DNA from: Cohnella faecalis
Lineage (GTDB): Bacteria > Bacillota > Bacilli > Paenibacillales > Paenibacillaceae
Reading direction: 5' to 3'
DNA length: 64,000 nucleotides
NCBI RefSeq assembly: GCF_003570905.1
Contig: NZ_QXJM01000023.1
Span: forward strand, 248,001 to 312,000
Shown: one piece after another, positions 1 through 11,408 of the stretch
Numbering within the stretch: position 1 is the first letter of the stretch
Layout of the letters: every line of letters begins with the position of its first letter
The notes under the pieces: generated by a model
The model's database searches: none
Told to the model about the DNA's origin: nothing
The model's input: only the letters and a program-made list of their open reading frames with translations
Program-made: the position numbers and the translations under genes

Positions 1-516
1 TACGGCATTCGGCGGCGGAGTCGTTCGAAACTTATTGATCGGCGTTCCGGTTACGACGCTTTGGAGTCAGGGCATCTTCATCAAAACGGCGGTTATTTCC
101 ATTATTATCGTCTTTTTTTTGCCGCTCAGTTGGATTCATCATTGGAAAAAGAGCGAAGCGTTCTTCGATGCTATCGGATTGGCCGCGTTCGCGATCCAAG
201 GCGGTCTGTACGCAGTTGAAGCGGATTTGCCGGTTAGCGCCGTCATGGTCGCGGCCATGCTAACCGGTATCGGGGCGGGATGATCCGCGACATTATGGCA
301 GGACGCAAGCCTCTCGTGCTTCGGGATGAAATTTACGCGGTTTGGGCGCTCCTCGCGGGGCTGTCCGTCGGCGTCGGTCCCTACCAGCGCACGTGGTTTC
401 TGTTCGCGCTTTTTCTGTTCGTCGTCGTCTTTCGGATGCTGTCGGTTCAATATAAATGGAAGCTGCCTCGTCGGTCGTTGCGTCCGACGCAGAGCGATAC
501 GGGAGGGGAATCATGA
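1..516 (+). CDS. UPF0126/TRIC-type membrane protein, 5' truncated by the window edge, frameshifted
   Basis: C-terminal part of a two-repeat UPF0126 (prokaryotic TRIC-like) integral membrane protein. The frame is open from base 2 (TAFGGGVVRN, first-repeat signature) through hydrophobic segments to TGIGAG at 283, where it stops. The family then expects GGGMIRD, which appears one frame over from 280 (MIRDIMAGRKPLVLRDEIYA) and runs to 516. Adding one G to the GGGG at 272-275 gives TGIGGGMIRD and a single open frame, so I read this as one gene with a missing base. The family is described as cation channel-like or as amino acid transporters; the substrate here is unknown. The stop overlaps the start of the next gene (ATGA). 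Confidence 0.8.
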
Positions 517-989
517 GTTATTCCGTCTTGTTCGTTTGTCTTGGTAACATTTGTCGTTCGCCGATGGCGGAAGCGGTTTTCCGGGATTTGGTCGTCCACG
601 AAAAATTAGAGAACGTCATAGCAATCGACTCCGCCGGTACGGGCGATTGGCATATTGGAAAGCCTCCTCATGAAGGAACGCGCAAAACGCTCGATCTGCA
701 CGGCATTTCATACGATGGATTGCGGGCGCGAACGCTTGCGACGGAGGACGGAGGAAGGTTCGATCTGATCATAGCGATGGATACTCGCAATGAGCAGGAT
801 ATCCGCGAACGCCTTGGGCTGTCGGCTCGTTCGGAAATCATTCGCTTTTTGTCGCTGCTGCCGGAAAGGGGTATGGACGACGTTCCCGATCCTTATTTCA
901 CCGGCAATTTCGATGAGGTGTACGAGCTGGTGAAGGCCGGCTGCGAAAAACTACTCGACCGGGTCAAAAGCCGGCTGGCTCAACGTTAA
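513..989 (+). CDS. yfkJ: Low-molecular-weight protein tyrosine phosphatase, YfkJ-like
   Basis: 158-aa cytoplasmic phosphatase. The P-loop CLGNICRS (C9, R15) is at the N-terminus and the DPYF general-acid motif is in VPDPYFTGNF near residue 124, as in LMW-PTPs. Segments such as DWHIGKPPHEGT and DPYFTGNF(D/E)EV closely follow Bacillus YfkJ as I recall it. The residue after GN is Ile, whereas the protein-arginine phosphatase YwlE has Thr there, which favours phosphotyrosine as substrate (inference). ATG 513 is chosen over the upstream in-frame start at 456 because GGGAGGGG lies just before it and the family begins here. It overlaps the stop of the preceding membrane gene by ATGA, suggesting coupled translation. 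Confidence 0.9.
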   Translation: MSYSVLFVCLGNICRSPMAEAVFRDLVVHEKLENVIAIDSAGTGDWHIGKPPHEGTRKTLDLHGISYDGLRARTLATEDGGRFDLIIAMDTRNEQDIRERLGLSARSEIIRFLSLLPERGMDDVPDPYFTGNFDEVYELVKAGCEKLLDRVKSRLAQR

Positions 990-1012
990 GCGACGAGGGG
1001 GTGCATAAACCA

Positions 1013-1522
1013 GTGGATCCATCATCGCAGATGGCAGGAATACCGCTGTCGAACATTAGGCTTGTAAGCGAGGAGCTTCTTGCTTCAAGGTTGGAGCAAG
1101 TGAAGCTGGTTCGCGAAGACGAGAACGAATGTTATCGGTTAGTCAAGGATTCCGATACAGGCGAGCATTATTTGCATTTCGCATCGCGCCATTTGAACCT
1201 GTCCGGGGGCTTGTCGGAAGAGCATTATCATCACCTGATGCCGCTCGATCACGACGACGTTATTTCATATGCGCTGGGAGCGGAAGTGCCTTCATACCCG
1301 GATCATTGGGAGCGCCCGTTTTTGCGCAATGGACCTCATGGCGGTTATGTGTGGTACGATCCAGGCGGATCAACCGTCGACGAGTCTGCTTATGAAGAAG
1401 CGACTGCGGCGCTGCGTGAGAAGCTGCTGAATATGAAACGAGACGGCAAAACGTCAGAGGAAGACATCAAAAAGCTATTCGAGGATGCCGAGCGGTTGTT
1501 CCCGGAGAATAGGAACGAATAG
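1013..1522 (+). CDS. Hypothetical protein
   Basis: About 169 aa, soluble, acidic, with no signal peptide or membrane segment. I do not recognise the family. Visible features are a His-rich stretch (EEHYHHLMPLDHDD), aromatic/Gly-rich GPHGGYVWYDPGG, and a charged helical C-terminus (KLLNMKRDGKTSEEDIKKLFEDAERLF). The start is uncertain: GTG 1001 sits directly on the GAGGGGG site, GTG 1013 has about 11 nt spacing and is preferred, and ATG 1031 is also in frame. It lies 23 nt after yfkJ and is probably co-transcribed with it. Confidence 0.6.
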   Translation: MDPSSQMAGIPLSNIRLVSEELLASRLEQVKLVREDENECYRLVKDSDTGEHYLHFASRHLNLSGGLSEEHYHHLMPLDHDDVISYALGAEVPSYPDHWERPFLRNGPHGGYVWYDPGGSTVDESAYEEATAALREKLLNMKRDGKTSEEDIKKLFEDAERLFPENRNE

Positions 1523-1540
1523 TCGAAGTGGGACGGAAAT

Positions 1541-1594
1541 AAAAAAGGGCGAGCCTTGTCGAAGCTTCGTTGCTTCGCGGCTCGCCTTTTTCTT
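1541..1594. terminator. Bidirectional intrinsic terminator
   Basis: GGCGAGCC (1548-1555) pairs with GGCTCGCC (1579-1586). It is preceded by six A and followed by a T-rich tail, so it can end both the plus-strand gene before it and the convergent esterase. Confidence 0.85.
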
Positions 1595-1597
1595 TGC

Positions 1598-2344
1598 TTA
1601 GAGCCAGCCATCAGGGCCGACAAATTCTCTTAACCCGCCGGGTATCTCATTTTGCCAAAAGCCCCACTTATGCTCGCCGGGTTTTTCGGAGTAGGAAATC
1701 GTGGCCCCTTTTTGCTCCAGAAGGGCACTCATCTTCCTGTTCAATTCGACGAAGTTATAAATTCCCGTATCGGTTTCATACGCGGTTTCCTGCAAGCCGA
1801 CGACCATCCAAATCGACAGCCAAGACAAATCGGTCTTTTCCGTCGCTTGTGCTTGCGAGCTTGCGTAAAACGCTCCGGATAAGGACAGGATTCGGGTGAA
1901 CAGATCGGGCCTCTGGAGCGCGATCGACAAGCTGACCGTTCCCCCGAGCGAATCGCCAGCAAGCAAGCGGTCTTCGACCGTACGTCTTACCGCCACTTGC
2001 GCTTCAACAAAAGGAAGAAGCTCTTCCGTAAAAAAACGGGTATATAAAAAGTGTCGTTGACCGTCGGGAGCGTACTCGGACGTTCGCAGCTTTTTGTCGA
2101 CATCGACACCGACCACGATGAAGGGCTCCCAGTCTTCGTCCAAAATGAGCCGCTGCGCATGAGTGGCTATGCGTCCGAAATTGAAAAAATCTTCTCCGTC
2201 CTGGCAATAAACGACGGGGTAGCTGAGAACCTCCTGATAGCCGGGCGGCAAATAAACCCGGATATCGCGTTTGCCTTCCGGCAGCAGACGGCTCGGTACT
2301 TCGAATTTAATAATCGTGCGGCGAACGACAGGCGAATCGGACAT
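1598..2344 (-). CDS. Putative esterase (alpha/beta hydrolase, esterase D/enterochelin esterase-like)
   Basis: 248 aa, cytoplasmic. An N-terminal beta-rich part (FEVPSRLLPEGKRDIRVYLPPGY) leads into PVVYCQDGEDFF. The nucleophile elbow is GDSLGG (Ser near 124) and the probable catalytic His is in GEHKWGFW near the C-terminus. This layout fits the putative esterase family that includes enterochelin/ferric-siderophore esterases; the substrate cannot be read from the sequence. The start is ATG 2344 with GGAAGAG upstream; the frame is open to 2416 but the extra 24 residues have no ribosome site. It is transcribed convergently to the genes on its left and divergently from pdh. Confidence 0.8.
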   Translation of the reverse strand: MSDSPVVRRTIIKFEVPSRLLPEGKRDIRVYLPPGYQEVLSYPVVYCQDGEDFFNFGRIATHAQRLILDEDWEPFIVVGVDVDKKLRTSEYAPDGQRHFLYTRFFTEELLPFVEAQVAVRRTVEDRLLAGDSLGGTVSLSIALQRPDLFTRILSLSGAFYASSQAQATEKTDLSWLSIWMVVGLQETAYETDTGIYNFVELNRKMSALLEQKGATISYSEKPGEHKWGFWQNEIPGGLREFVGPDGWL

Positions 2345-2510
2345 GGGATCTCTTCCTTCTCTCAGGTATGGGAGTTTGCGGTCATGGGAAAACCATATGA
2401 AGGTCTTTCCGATCACATTGTATCACTTTGTTATACAAATAATTATTATCTGTACTACAAACATCGAATGGCATAAACATAAGTAAACAAAGGAAAATCC
2501 GTATTTTTCT

Positions 2511-2540
2511 TTGACCAAAACACTTAAACAGCGTTATAAT
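2511..2540 (+). promoter_or_regulatory. Sigma-A-type promoter of the pdh operon
   Basis: TTGACC (2511-2516) and TATAAT (2535-2540) are separated by 18 nt, about 50 nt upstream of the pdhA start. Confidence 0.8.
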
Positions 2541-2542
2541 AA

Positions 2543-3693
<1,151 letters not shown>

Positions 3694-3745
3694 ACGATCG
3701 GATCTTTCGTTCGGTTGAAATATCAATGACGGGGGAGTTAACAGC

Positions 3746-4723
3746 ATGGCGCAAATGACGATGATAGACGCAATCAAGGACGCGATGCGGGTCGAGCTTA
3801 AACGCGACCCGAACGTGCTTGTTTTCGGCGAAGACGTCGGCAAGGTTGGCGGCGTATTCCGTGCGACGGAAGGACTGCAAAACGAATTCGGCGAACAGCG
3901 GGTATTCGATACGCCGCTGGCCGAATCCGCTATCGGCGGTCTCGCCGTCGGTCTCGGCACGCAAGGCTTCCGGCCTATCGCCGAAATTCAGTTCGTAGGC
4001 TTCATCTACGAAGCGCTCGACCAAATGTTCGTCCAAGCCGCACGGATGCGTTACCGTTCCGGCGGCCGTTACAACTCTCCGATCGTGTTCCGCACGCCGT
4101 TCGGCGGCGGCGTCAAAGCGGCGGAGCTGCATACCGATTCGCTCGAAGGGCTCGCCATTCAGACTCCGGGCATCAAGGTCATCGTGCCTTCGAATCCCTA
4201 CGATGCCAAAGGGCTTCTTATTTCGGCTATCCGCGATAACGATCCCGTCTTTTTCATGGAGCATTTGAACTTGTACCGGGCGTTCCGCGACGAAGTTCCG
4301 GAAGGGGAATACACCGTTCCGATCGGCAAAGCCAAAGTCGTCCGCGAAGGCAAGGACGTCACGATCATTTCTTACGGACTTATGGTTCATACGGCCGTCA
4401 AGGCCGCCGAAGAGCTGGAGAAAAACGGCGTATCGGCCGAGGTCATCGACCTTCGCACGCTTTTGCCGCTCGATATCGATACGATCGTCGCTTCGATTCA
4501 AAAGACGAATCGCGCCATCGTCGTGCAGGAAGCTCAAAAAACGTCCGGCGCCGCGGCGGAAATTATCGCTCAAATTAACGAGAAGGCTATTCTGCACTTG
4601 GAAGCTCCCGTGCTTCGCGTTGCCGGACCGGATACGGTATATCCGTTCGCGCAAGTCGAGGACGCTTGGCTGCCGACTCCGGCGCGCATCGTTAAAGCCG
4701 TCAACCAGGTGTTGCAGTTCTAA
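3746..4723 (+). CDS. pdhB: Pyruvate dehydrogenase E1 component, beta subunit
   Basis: 325 aa, full length for the family. Typical transketolase pyrimidine-binding features are visible: [37 protein letters not shown], and a C-terminal transketolase domain ([15 protein letters not shown]). It forms the alpha2beta2 E1 with PdhA. ATG 3746 has GGGGGAG upstream. The spacing in the operon is 52 nt from pdhA and 23 nt to pdhC. No sequence irregularities. Confidence 0.95.
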   Translation: MAQMTMIDAIKDAMRVELKRDPNVLVFGEDVGKVGGVFRATEGLQNEFGEQRVFDTPLAESAIGGLAVGLGTQGFRPIAEIQFVGFIYEALDQMFVQAARMRYRSGGRYNSPIVFRTPFGGGVKAAELHTDSLEGLAIQTPGIKVIVPSNPYDAKGLLISAIRDNDPVFFMEHLNLYRAFRDEVPEGEYTVPIGKAKVVREGKDVTIISYGLMVHTAVKAAEELEKNGVSAEVIDLRTLLPLDIDTIVASIQKTNRAIVVQEAQKTSGAAAEIIAQINEKAILHLEAPVLRVAGPDTVYPFAQVEDAWLPTPARIVKAVNQVLQF

Positions 4724-4746
4724 TCGGACGATAAGGAGGATTCCAG

Positions 4747-6060
4747 GTGGCCAGATTCGAATATCGGTTCCCGGAGCTCGGCGAAGGGCTGCATGAAGGC
4801 GAAATCGTCAAAATGCACATTGCGCCGGGCCAAACGGTAACGGACGAAGATATTATTATGGAAGTTCAGAACGACAAGGCAATCGTCGAGGTTCCTTGTC
4901 CCGTAAACGGTAAAGTGCTTGAAGTGTTGGCAAAAGACGGACAAGTCATGCACGTCGGTGAAGTCGTCGCCATCATCGAGGCGGAAGGCGAGATTCCGGA
5001 TCAAGGTCCGGCTGCCGAAGCGCATGGCAACGCGGCGACAGGCGGAGCGGACACGAAGGGTGAGCCGGCTCAAGCTCCGGCAGCGGCGGCGCAGGAAGCT
5101 CCCGCAGCGGCACCAGCTCCGGCTGCTTCCAACGCTTTAGTGCTGGCGACACCGAGCGTTCGGAAGCTGGCTCGCGAGAAAGGTCTTAACATCGCCGAGG
5201 TCGGCGGCTCCGGCAAAAATGGCCGCATTACGAAGGAAGACGTACTTGCGTACGCTTCCGGCGGCGCTCCTAAGGCAGAAGCTCAAGCTCCGGCTGCCGA
5301 AGGCGCAACGGCTGCGGCATCGACTAAGCCGGCATCCGTCTCCGTATCTTCCGGGGCGGGCGTCGAAGAGCGCGTGCCGTTCAAGGGCATTCGCAAAGCG
5401 ATCGCGAACGCCATGGTCAAGTCGATGTACACCGCGCCTCACGTAACGTTGATGGACGAAGTAGACGTGACCGCGCTCGTCGCGCTGCGCAACCGCGCGA
5501 AGCCGGTCGCCGAGAAGAAGGGCGTCAAGCTGACGTATTTGCCTTTCATCGTGAAGGCGCTCGTCGCCGCGTGCCGCGAGTTCCCGGCGCTGAACGCGAC
5601 GATCGACGAAGCCGCGAACGAAATCGTCTACAAAAAGTACTACAACATCGGCATCGCTGCCGATACGGATAACGGTCTTGTCGTTCCGGTCGTTTCGGAC
5701 GCCGACCGCAAAAACGTCTGGACGATCGCGAACGAAATCCGCGAGCTCGCAGGCCGCGCCCGCGACGGCAAGCTCGCTCCGGCTGACATGAAGGGCGGCA
5801 CGATCACGATCACGAATATCGGATCGGCCGGCGGCATGTTCTTCACTCCGGTCATCAATTTCCCGGAAGTGGCTATTCTTGGAACGGGCCGGATCAGCGA
5901 GAAGGCTGTCGTCAAGAACGGCGAAATCGTAATCGCTCCGGTCATGGCTTTGTCGCTTAGCTTCGATCACCGAATCATTGACGGCGCAACAGCTCAGAAT
6001 TTCGTTAACTACATTAAACAACTGCTCAGCGATCCTGAGCTGCTTGTCATGGAGGTGTAA
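4747..6060 (+). CDS. pdhC: Pyruvate dehydrogenase E2, dihydrolipoyl acetyltransferase
   Basis: 437 aa. Domain order: one lipoyl domain (residues about 3-78, lipoylation Lys in [11 protein letters not shown] near 43), an Ala/Pro-rich hinge (about 85-130), a peripheral subunit-binding domain (about 133-170; [11 protein letters not shown]...[11 protein letters not shown]), a second Ala-rich linker, and the catalytic acetyltransferase domain ending in the DHRIIDG active-site motif. It forms the core that binds E1 and E3. The start is GTG 4747 after AAGGAGG. Having a single lipoyl domain is usual for Gram-positive E2. Confidence 0.95.
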   Translation: MARFEYRFPELGEGLHEGEIVKMHIAPGQTVTDEDIIMEVQNDKAIVEVPCPVNGKVLEVLAKDGQVMHVGEVVAIIEAEGEIPDQGPAAEAHGNAATGGADTKGEPAQAPAAAAQEAPAAAPAPAASNALVLATPSVRKLAREKGLNIAEVGGSGKNGRITKEDVLAYASGGAPKAEAQAPAAEGATAAASTKPASVSVSSGAGVEERVPFKGIRKAIANAMVKSMYTAPHVTLMDEVDVTALVALRNRAKPVAEKKGVKLTYLPFIVKALVAACREFPALNATIDEAANEIVYKKYYNIGIAADTDNGLVVPVVSDADRKNVWTIANEIRELAGRARDGKLAPADMKGGTITITNIGSAGGMFFTPVINFPEVAILGTGRISEKAVVKNGEIVIAPVMALSLSFDHRIIDGATAQNFVNYIKQLLSDPELLVMEV

Positions 6061-6063
6061 TCC

Positions 6064-7485
6064 ATGGTCGTAGGAGATGCTTCTTTAGATATCGATCTTC
6101 TCGTCATCGGAGCAGGACCTGGAGGATACGTGGCCGCTATTCGCGCCGCGCAGCTCGGTCAGAAAGTCATTATCGCGGACAAAGCCAAATGGGGCGGCGT
6201 TTGCTTGAACGTCGGTTGCATTCCATCCAAGGCATTAATTAACGCGGCTCATCACTTTGAATCGATGCAGCACGCGTCGGATTACGGCTTGTCCGCCGAC
6301 AACGTCAGCGTCGATTTCGCTAAAGTGCAGGAATACAAAGGCTCCGTCGTCAACAAAATGACGAGCGGCGTCGAGATGCTGCTCAAAGCGAACAAAGTCC
6401 AGCTGTTCAGCGGCGAAGTCATGTTCATCAACGAGCATGAAGCTCGTCTGTTCAACGATCAGGAAGCTCCTCGCTACCGCTTCAAGAACTGCATCATCGC
6501 GACGGGCTCCCGCCCGATCGAGCTGAAGCCGTTCCCGTTCGGCGGACGCATTCTGTCTTCGACCGAAGCGCTGTCGCTGCCGGAAGTTCCGAAAAGTCTT
6601 GTCGTTATCGGCGGCGGTTACATCGGCATCGAGCTTGGGCAAATGTACAGCAAGTTCGGCACGCAAGTGACTGTGCTTGAAGGCGCGGACACCATTTTGC
6701 CGGGCTTCGACAAAGACATGAGCAATCTCGTCGTGAAGAAGTTGAAAAAAGCGAACGTCGAAATCGTAAACGGAGCGCTCGCGAAGAGCGCCGAGCAAAC
6801 CGACAAAGACGTCACCGTTACTTATGAAGTGAACGGCGAGACGAAAACCGTCACTGCCGACTACTTGCTCGTTACCGTCGGACGTCGTCCGAATACGGAT
6901 GGAGAGCTCGGCCTCGACCTGATCGGCGTCAAAGTAACCGATCGCGGCCTTATCGAAGTCGACGACCAATGCCGTACGAGCATCCCGCACATCTATGCGA
7001 TCGGAGACATCGTTCCGGGCGCCGCTCTCGCTCACAAAGCTTCCTACGAAGCGAAAGTGGCTGCCGAGGCGATTGCGGGCTTGCCTTCGAAGGTCGACTA
7101 CAAGTGCATTCCGGCGGTCGCATTCTCCGATCCCGAATGCGCAAGCGTCGGCTACACGGAGAAGGAAGCGAAGGAAAAAGGATTGACCGTCAAGTCCAGC
7201 AAATTCCCGTTCGGCGGCAACGGACGCGCTGTAACGTTGAACGGAGCCGACGGCTTCATGAAGATCATTCACGAGGTCGAGAGCGGCCTTGTCGTCGGCG
7301 CTCAAATCGCCGGCGTCGAAGCATCCAACATGATCGCCGAAATCGGTCTCGCAATCGAGATGGGAGCAACGATCGAAGACATCGCGCTTACGATTCACGC
7401 CCACCCTACGCTTGCTGAAATTACGATGGATACGGCGGAGTTGGCCATGGGCCATCCGATCCATACGATCGCACCGAAAGCATAA
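6064..7485 (+). CDS. pdhD: Dihydrolipoamide dehydrogenase (E3)
   Basis: 473 aa FAD/NAD flavoprotein that reoxidises the dihydrolipoyl group of PdhC. The FAD-binding [17 protein letters not shown] is at the N-terminus, the redox disulfide is in [14 protein letters not shown], the NAD-binding motif is [10 protein letters not shown], and the C-terminal dimerisation domain carries HAHPT with the His/Glu pair. The start ATG 6064 follows the pdhC stop by 3 nt and uses GGAGGTG within the pdhC end as its ribosome site, so the two are tightly coupled. It is the last gene of the operon, followed by a terminator. Confidence 0.95.
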   Translation: MVVGDASLDIDLLVIGAGPGGYVAAIRAAQLGQKVIIADKAKWGGVCLNVGCIPSKALINAAHHFESMQHASDYGLSADNVSVDFAKVQEYKGSVVNKMTSGVEMLLKANKVQLFSGEVMFINEHEARLFNDQEAPRYRFKNCIIATGSRPIELKPFPFGGRILSSTEALSLPEVPKSLVVIGGGYIGIELGQMYSKFGTQVTVLEGADTILPGFDKDMSNLVVKKLKKANVEIVNGALAKSAEQTDKDVTVTYEVNGETKTVTADYLLVTVGRRPNTDGELGLDLIGVKVTDRGLIEVDDQCRTSIPHIYAIGDIVPGAALAHKASYEAKVAAEAIAGLPSKVDYKCIPAVAFSDPECASVGYTEKEAKEKGLTVKSSKFPFGGNGRAVTLNGADGFMKIIHEVESGLVVGAQIAGVEASNMIAEIGLAIEMGATIEDIALTIHAHPTLAEITMDTAELAMGHPIHTIAPKA

Positions 7486-7498
7486 GAGTGCGCCAAAA

Positions 7499-7543
7499 GA
7501 GAGCCCTCCGAATTCCTTCTGGAATGGGAGGGCTTCTTTCTAT
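7499..7543 (+). terminator. Intrinsic terminator of the pdh operon
   Basis: GCCCTCC and GGAGGGC form the outer stem with an inner ATTCC/GGAAT stem, followed by a T-rich tail. Confidence 0.9.
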
Positions 7544-7599
7544 CCACACTATAGCGTACGAATACGCATACGTATTAAGAAGAGGAAAGGGGAATTTGC

Positions 7600-8106
7600 A
7601 TGTCCGATGCGCCCAAGCCAATGAGCCATTCCCGCTCGCTCATGACCGAGCTGGTATTTCCGGGGGACACCAATCATCACGGAACGATGTTCGGCGGAAC
7701 GCTCATGCAGTATATCGATAAAATAGCGGCGATTTCCTCCATACGGCATTGCGGCAAGGCCGTCGTTACGGCTTCTCAGGACAGCCTGGACTTTTTGTCG
7801 CCGATCAAGGTCGGCGAAGCCGTCGAATTGGAAGCGGTCGTCACGTGGACGCACCGGAGCTCGATGGAGGTCTATGTCGTCGTCCGAGCGGAAAATTTGT
7901 TCACTAGAGAGCGTCGAGTGACGGTGACCGCCTTTTCCACGTTTGTCGCCCTCGACGAGAACGGCAAGCCGACCCCGGTACCTTCCGTCTATCCCGACAA
8001 CGACGAGGAGCGGAAGCTGCACGAAAGCGCCGATGAGCGGTATGAGCAACGGATGAAAAGAAGAGGGCAGCGCTACTCCTCGTCGACAGGTCATGAGACG
8101 AAGTGA
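7600..8106 (+). CDS. Acyl-CoA thioesterase, hotdog fold (YkhA/YciA type)
   Basis: 168 aa. The N-terminal core matches acyl-CoA hydrolases: LVFPGDTNHHGTMFGGTLMQ with the catalytic Asp/His region, then a second strand set (DFLSPIKVGEAVELEAVVTW) and the RRVTVTAFSTFVALDE signature. It hydrolyses acyl-CoA to free acid and CoA; chain-length preference is not evident. The C-terminus is a charged tail rich in Glu/Arg. ATG 7600 follows AGGAAAGGGG. It stands alone between the pdh terminator and thyA, preceded by an A/T-rich stretch at 7550-7590 that may hold its promoter. Confidence 0.85.
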   Translation: MSDAPKPMSHSRSLMTELVFPGDTNHHGTMFGGTLMQYIDKIAAISSIRHCGKAVVTASQDSLDFLSPIKVGEAVELEAVVTWTHRSSMEVYVVVRAENLFTRERRVTVTAFSTFVALDENGKPTPVPSVYPDNDEERKLHESADERYEQRMKRRGQRYSSSTGHETK

Positions 8107-8148
8107 TACAATAATGATTACATTCTAACGGTTGAGGTGTCTGCCGAC

Positions 8149-8942
8149 GTGCGCAATTATTTGGATTTGCTTCAGGATATATTGGACAACGGTGCCGAAA
8201 AGACCGACCGGACGGGCACAGGCACGTTCAGCGTGTTCGGACGCCAGCTTCGCTTCGATTTGTCGCAAGGATTCCCTCTCGTGACGACGAAGCGTCTTCA
8301 TTTGAAATCGATCGTTCATGAGCTGCTCTGGTTTCTTAAGGGGAAACCAACACCCGTTACTTGAAGGAGAACGGAGTGTCGATCTGGGACGAATGGGCGG
8401 ACGAAAACGGCGATCTTGGCCCCGTGTACGGCTCGCAGTGGAGAGCTTGGGAGACGCCTGACGGCCGGCAAATCGATCAGATTTCCCAGGTCGTGGACGC
8501 GATCAAGAAGAACCCCGATTCCCGCCGCCATATCGTAAGCGCGTGGAACGTCTCAGTGATCGACGAGATGAAGCTTCCGCCTTGTCATTTCGTCTTTCAA
8601 TTCTATGTCGCGCAAGGCAAGCTGAGCTGTATGCTTACGATGCGATCCGTCGATACGTTCCTCGGATTGCCGTTCAATATCGCGTCTTACGCTTTGCTAA
8701 CCCATATGATGGCGCAACAGTGCGGTCTAGAGCCGGGTGAATTCATATGGTCCGGCGGAGACGTTCATATCTACAGCAACCACCTGGAGCAAGTGAAGCT
8801 GCAGCTCACTCGCGAGCCGTTGCCGCTTCCCAAGCTCCATATCAAACGGAAGCCGGATTCGATTTTTGATTACGTCTTCGAGGATTTCGAGTTCGTCGGT
8901 TACGAATTTCATCCGACAATCAAAGCACCCGTAGCTGTGTAA
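8149..8942 (+). CDS. thyA: Thymidylate synthase (single-base frameshift)
   Basis: Converts dUMP and methylene-tetrahydrofolate to dTMP and dihydrofolate. The frame runs [37 protein letters not shown] to ELLWFLKG and then breaks at AAGGGGAAACC (GGGG 8340-8343). One extra G gives [14 protein letters not shown] and continues to 8942 with the catalytic [10 protein letters not shown]. The restored length is 264 aa, the same as E. coli ThyA. GTG 8149 is preferred to the in-frame GTG 8137: it has GAGGTG at 9 nt spacing and gives the family N-terminus. It is followed by dfrA, which recycles its dihydrofolate product. Confidence 0.9.
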
Positions 8943-9154
8943 TTTCAACATTAAGAATAAGGAAGAGAGTCGATGCTGCGTCTGTACGGTTAACCGGACG
9001 GGCGCTTCTTCGTTTTCGCGGCTTTAATTTGCGAATTATTTTTGTGAATTTGCCACAAACTGTTCGCGATTGGTTGGGTAGGCATCGGATTCCGCATATG
9101 GTATGATGAGAAAAAGCGAATTTTATCGCAGCCAAGATAGGATATGGTTCGGAA

Positions 9155-9648
9155 ATGAGCGTCACATTGATAGCGGCAGCCGCTTCTAACGGCATTATCG
9201 GGCTAATAACGGAATGCCTTGGAAATTGAAGTCCGAAATGGCTTATTTCAAGGCGCAGACTCTTCACAAAACCGTGCTGATGGGGCGAAAGACGTTCGAG
9301 TCCTTGAAGAGTCCACTGAAGGATCGTACGAACGTCATTTTGTCGAGAACGATGGACGAGGCTCCGGAACCGTGCGTTCTCGTCAGATCGATCGAGGAAG
9401 CGCTGGAGAAATTCGGCGGCGAAGAGCTGATGGTTATCGGCGGCGCCGAAATTTACCGTCAAGCGCTCCCGTTCGCGAATCGAATTCTGCTTACCGAAAT
9501 CGACCGCGAATACGAAGGAGATACTTATTTTCCCGACTTCGATCGCAACGTCTGGAAGCTTGTGTCCCGAACGCAAGGGGTTCAGGATGATGAGCACAAT
9601 AACGTGCCTTTTTCGTTTTGCGTTTATGAACGAACATCCGACAAATAG
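9155..9648 (+). CDS. dfrA: Dihydrofolate reductase (single-base frameshift near the N-terminus)
   Basis: Reduces dihydrofolate to tetrahydrofolate with NADPH. ATG 9155 opens MSVTLIAAAASNGIIG, then the frame is lost at ATCGGGCTAAT (GGG 9200-9202). With one more G the sequence reads IIGANNGMPWKLKSEMAYFK, the conserved DHFR N-terminus, and continues through TVLMGRKTFESL, NVILSR, VIGGAEIYRQALP to 9648. The restored protein is 164 aa. It pairs functionally with thyA, 212 nt upstream. An A/T-rich segment with TATGAT near 9103 may be its promoter. Confidence 0.88.
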
Positions 9649-9724
9649 TGCAAACAATTGAACGGATAATCCATTCAGACCGCCTTCGTTCTTTGATAGG
9701 ATGTTTTTTAATCTATGTACAAAA

Positions 9725-9747
9725 GTTGCAAAGCTAGCTCTTGCAAC
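9725..9747. promoter_or_regulatory. Inverted repeat upstream of gltD
   Basis: GTTGCAA (9725-9731) and TTGCAAC (9741-9747) form perfect 7-bp arms around a 9-nt centre in the 178-nt gap before gltD. It has no T tract, so it is not a terminator. An operator for gltD is a possible reading; no known GltC-type site was recognised. Confidence 0.4.
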
Positions 9748-9826
9748 GGCAAATATTTGCGGATATAGTGAAGGATACGGCAGTAGCTTCGAACGTGCGA
9801 AACAGCGATAGATGGGGGAATAGAAG

Positions 9827-11316
9827 ATGTCGACACCTACGGGATTTATGGAATACAAACGCGAGCTCCCGAACGATCGCGATCCCTTAGAGCGCATCAA
9901 GGATTGGAACGAGTTCCATAAGATGTTCTCCGAGGAGCAACTGCGCACGCAAGGCGCGCGTTGCATGGATTGCGGTACTCCTTATTGTCATACGGGCATG
10001 GAATTGGCGGGCAACGCTTCCGGCTGCCCGATCAACAACCTTATTCCCGAATGGAACAACCTTGTTTATCGCGGTCTTTGGAAGGAAGCTTACGAGCGTC
10101 TGGCCAAGACGAACAACTTCCCGGAATGGACGGGACGGGTATGCCCGGCGCCTTGCGAAGGCTCGTGCACCGTCGGTTTGATCGGGGATGCCGTTACGAT
10201 CAAGACGATTGAACAGGCGATTATCGACCGTGCGTTCGAGGAAGGCTGGGTCGTTCCGCAGCCTCCGAAGGCTCGCACAGGCAAGAAGGTTGCCGTCGTC
10301 GGTTCCGGTCCGCCGGACTTGCGGCAGCCGCTCAGCTTAATAAAGCGGGGCACACGGTGACCGTATTCGAAAGAGCCGACCGGATCGGCGGACTGCTCAT
10401 GTACGGCATTCCGACGATGAAGCTGGAGAAGGAAGTCGTTCAGCGCCGCGTCGATCTGCTTGCCGCGGAAGGCATTGAATTCGTTACGAATACGGAAATC
10501 GGCAAAGATATTAGCACCAAGCAGCTTGCCGAGCAATTCGATTCGATCGTTCTGTGCGGCGGGGCAACGAAAGCCCGCGGCGTAGGCAACGTGGAAGGCG
10601 CCGAGCTGAAAGGCATTTATCCGGCGATGGATTTCCTGAACAGCTCGATCAAGAGCTACCTCGATAACGGTCTTCAAGAAGGCACTTATATTTCCGCGAA
10701 AGACAAGCATGTCATCGTAATCGGCGGCGGGGACACCGGAACCGACTGCGTGGCAACGGCGCTTCGTCACGGCTGCAAGTCGATTACGCAGTTCGGCACC
10801 CATGCGAAGGCTCCTCTGGAGCGCGATTCGATCAGCAATCCATGGCCGGAGTTCCCGAATGTGTACACGCTTGACTACGCGCATGAAGAAGCGAAAGCAA
10901 TCTATGGCGAAGACCCGCGGGCGTTCTCCGTTCTGACGAAGAAATTCGTCGGCGACGAGAACGGCAACCTGAAGGAGCTTCACACCGTGCAAATCCACCG
11001 TTACGTGGACGAGCAAGGCCGCAAAGTGTACGAGGAAATTGCCGGAACCGAGAAAGTTTGGCCGGCCGATATCGTACTCGTAGCCGTTGGCTTCGAAGGA
11101 CCGGAAAGCACGCTGATCGAGCAGTTCGGACTTGAGACCGACCGTCGCACGAATGTCAAAGCGGCGAAAGGCAAATACAAAACGAACGTCGAGAACGTGT
11201 TCGCCGCAGGCGATATGAGACGCGGACAAAGCTTGATCGTCTGGGCGATCAACGAAGGACGCGAAGCGGCTCGCGAAGTCGACAAGCATCTGATGGGAAG
11301 CACGATGCTTCCATAA
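9827..11316 (+). CDS. gltD: Glutamate synthase (NADPH) small subunit (single-base frameshift)
   Basis: Iron-sulfur flavoprotein that feeds electrons from NADPH to the large subunit for glutamate formation. The N-terminal Cys clusters CMDCGTPYC and CPAPCEGSC are intact. The frame breaks in the FAD motif VAVVGSGP at 10312 (CCGCCGG where CCGGCCGG is expected); one G restores [29 protein letters not shown]. The second nucleotide-binding motif is [13 protein letters not shown] and the end is [23 protein letters not shown]. The restored length is 496 aa. No gltB lies in this window: the gene is followed by a terminator, so the large subunit must be elsewhere or the protein pairs with another partner. 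Confidence 0.9.
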
Positions 11317-11335
11317 GCAGCAATCAGAACGATAG

Positions 11336-11386
11336 AGGGTTGTTCCCCGCACGGCTATGCCGTTGTCCGGGAGCAGCCCTTTTTTG
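11336..11386 (+). terminator. Intrinsic terminator after gltD
   Basis: GGGTTGTTCCC pairs with GGGAGCAGCCC (with mismatch) and is followed by six T. Confidence 0.85.
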
Positions 11387-11408
11387 CAAAAAGGAGAGAT
11401 CGACAAAC

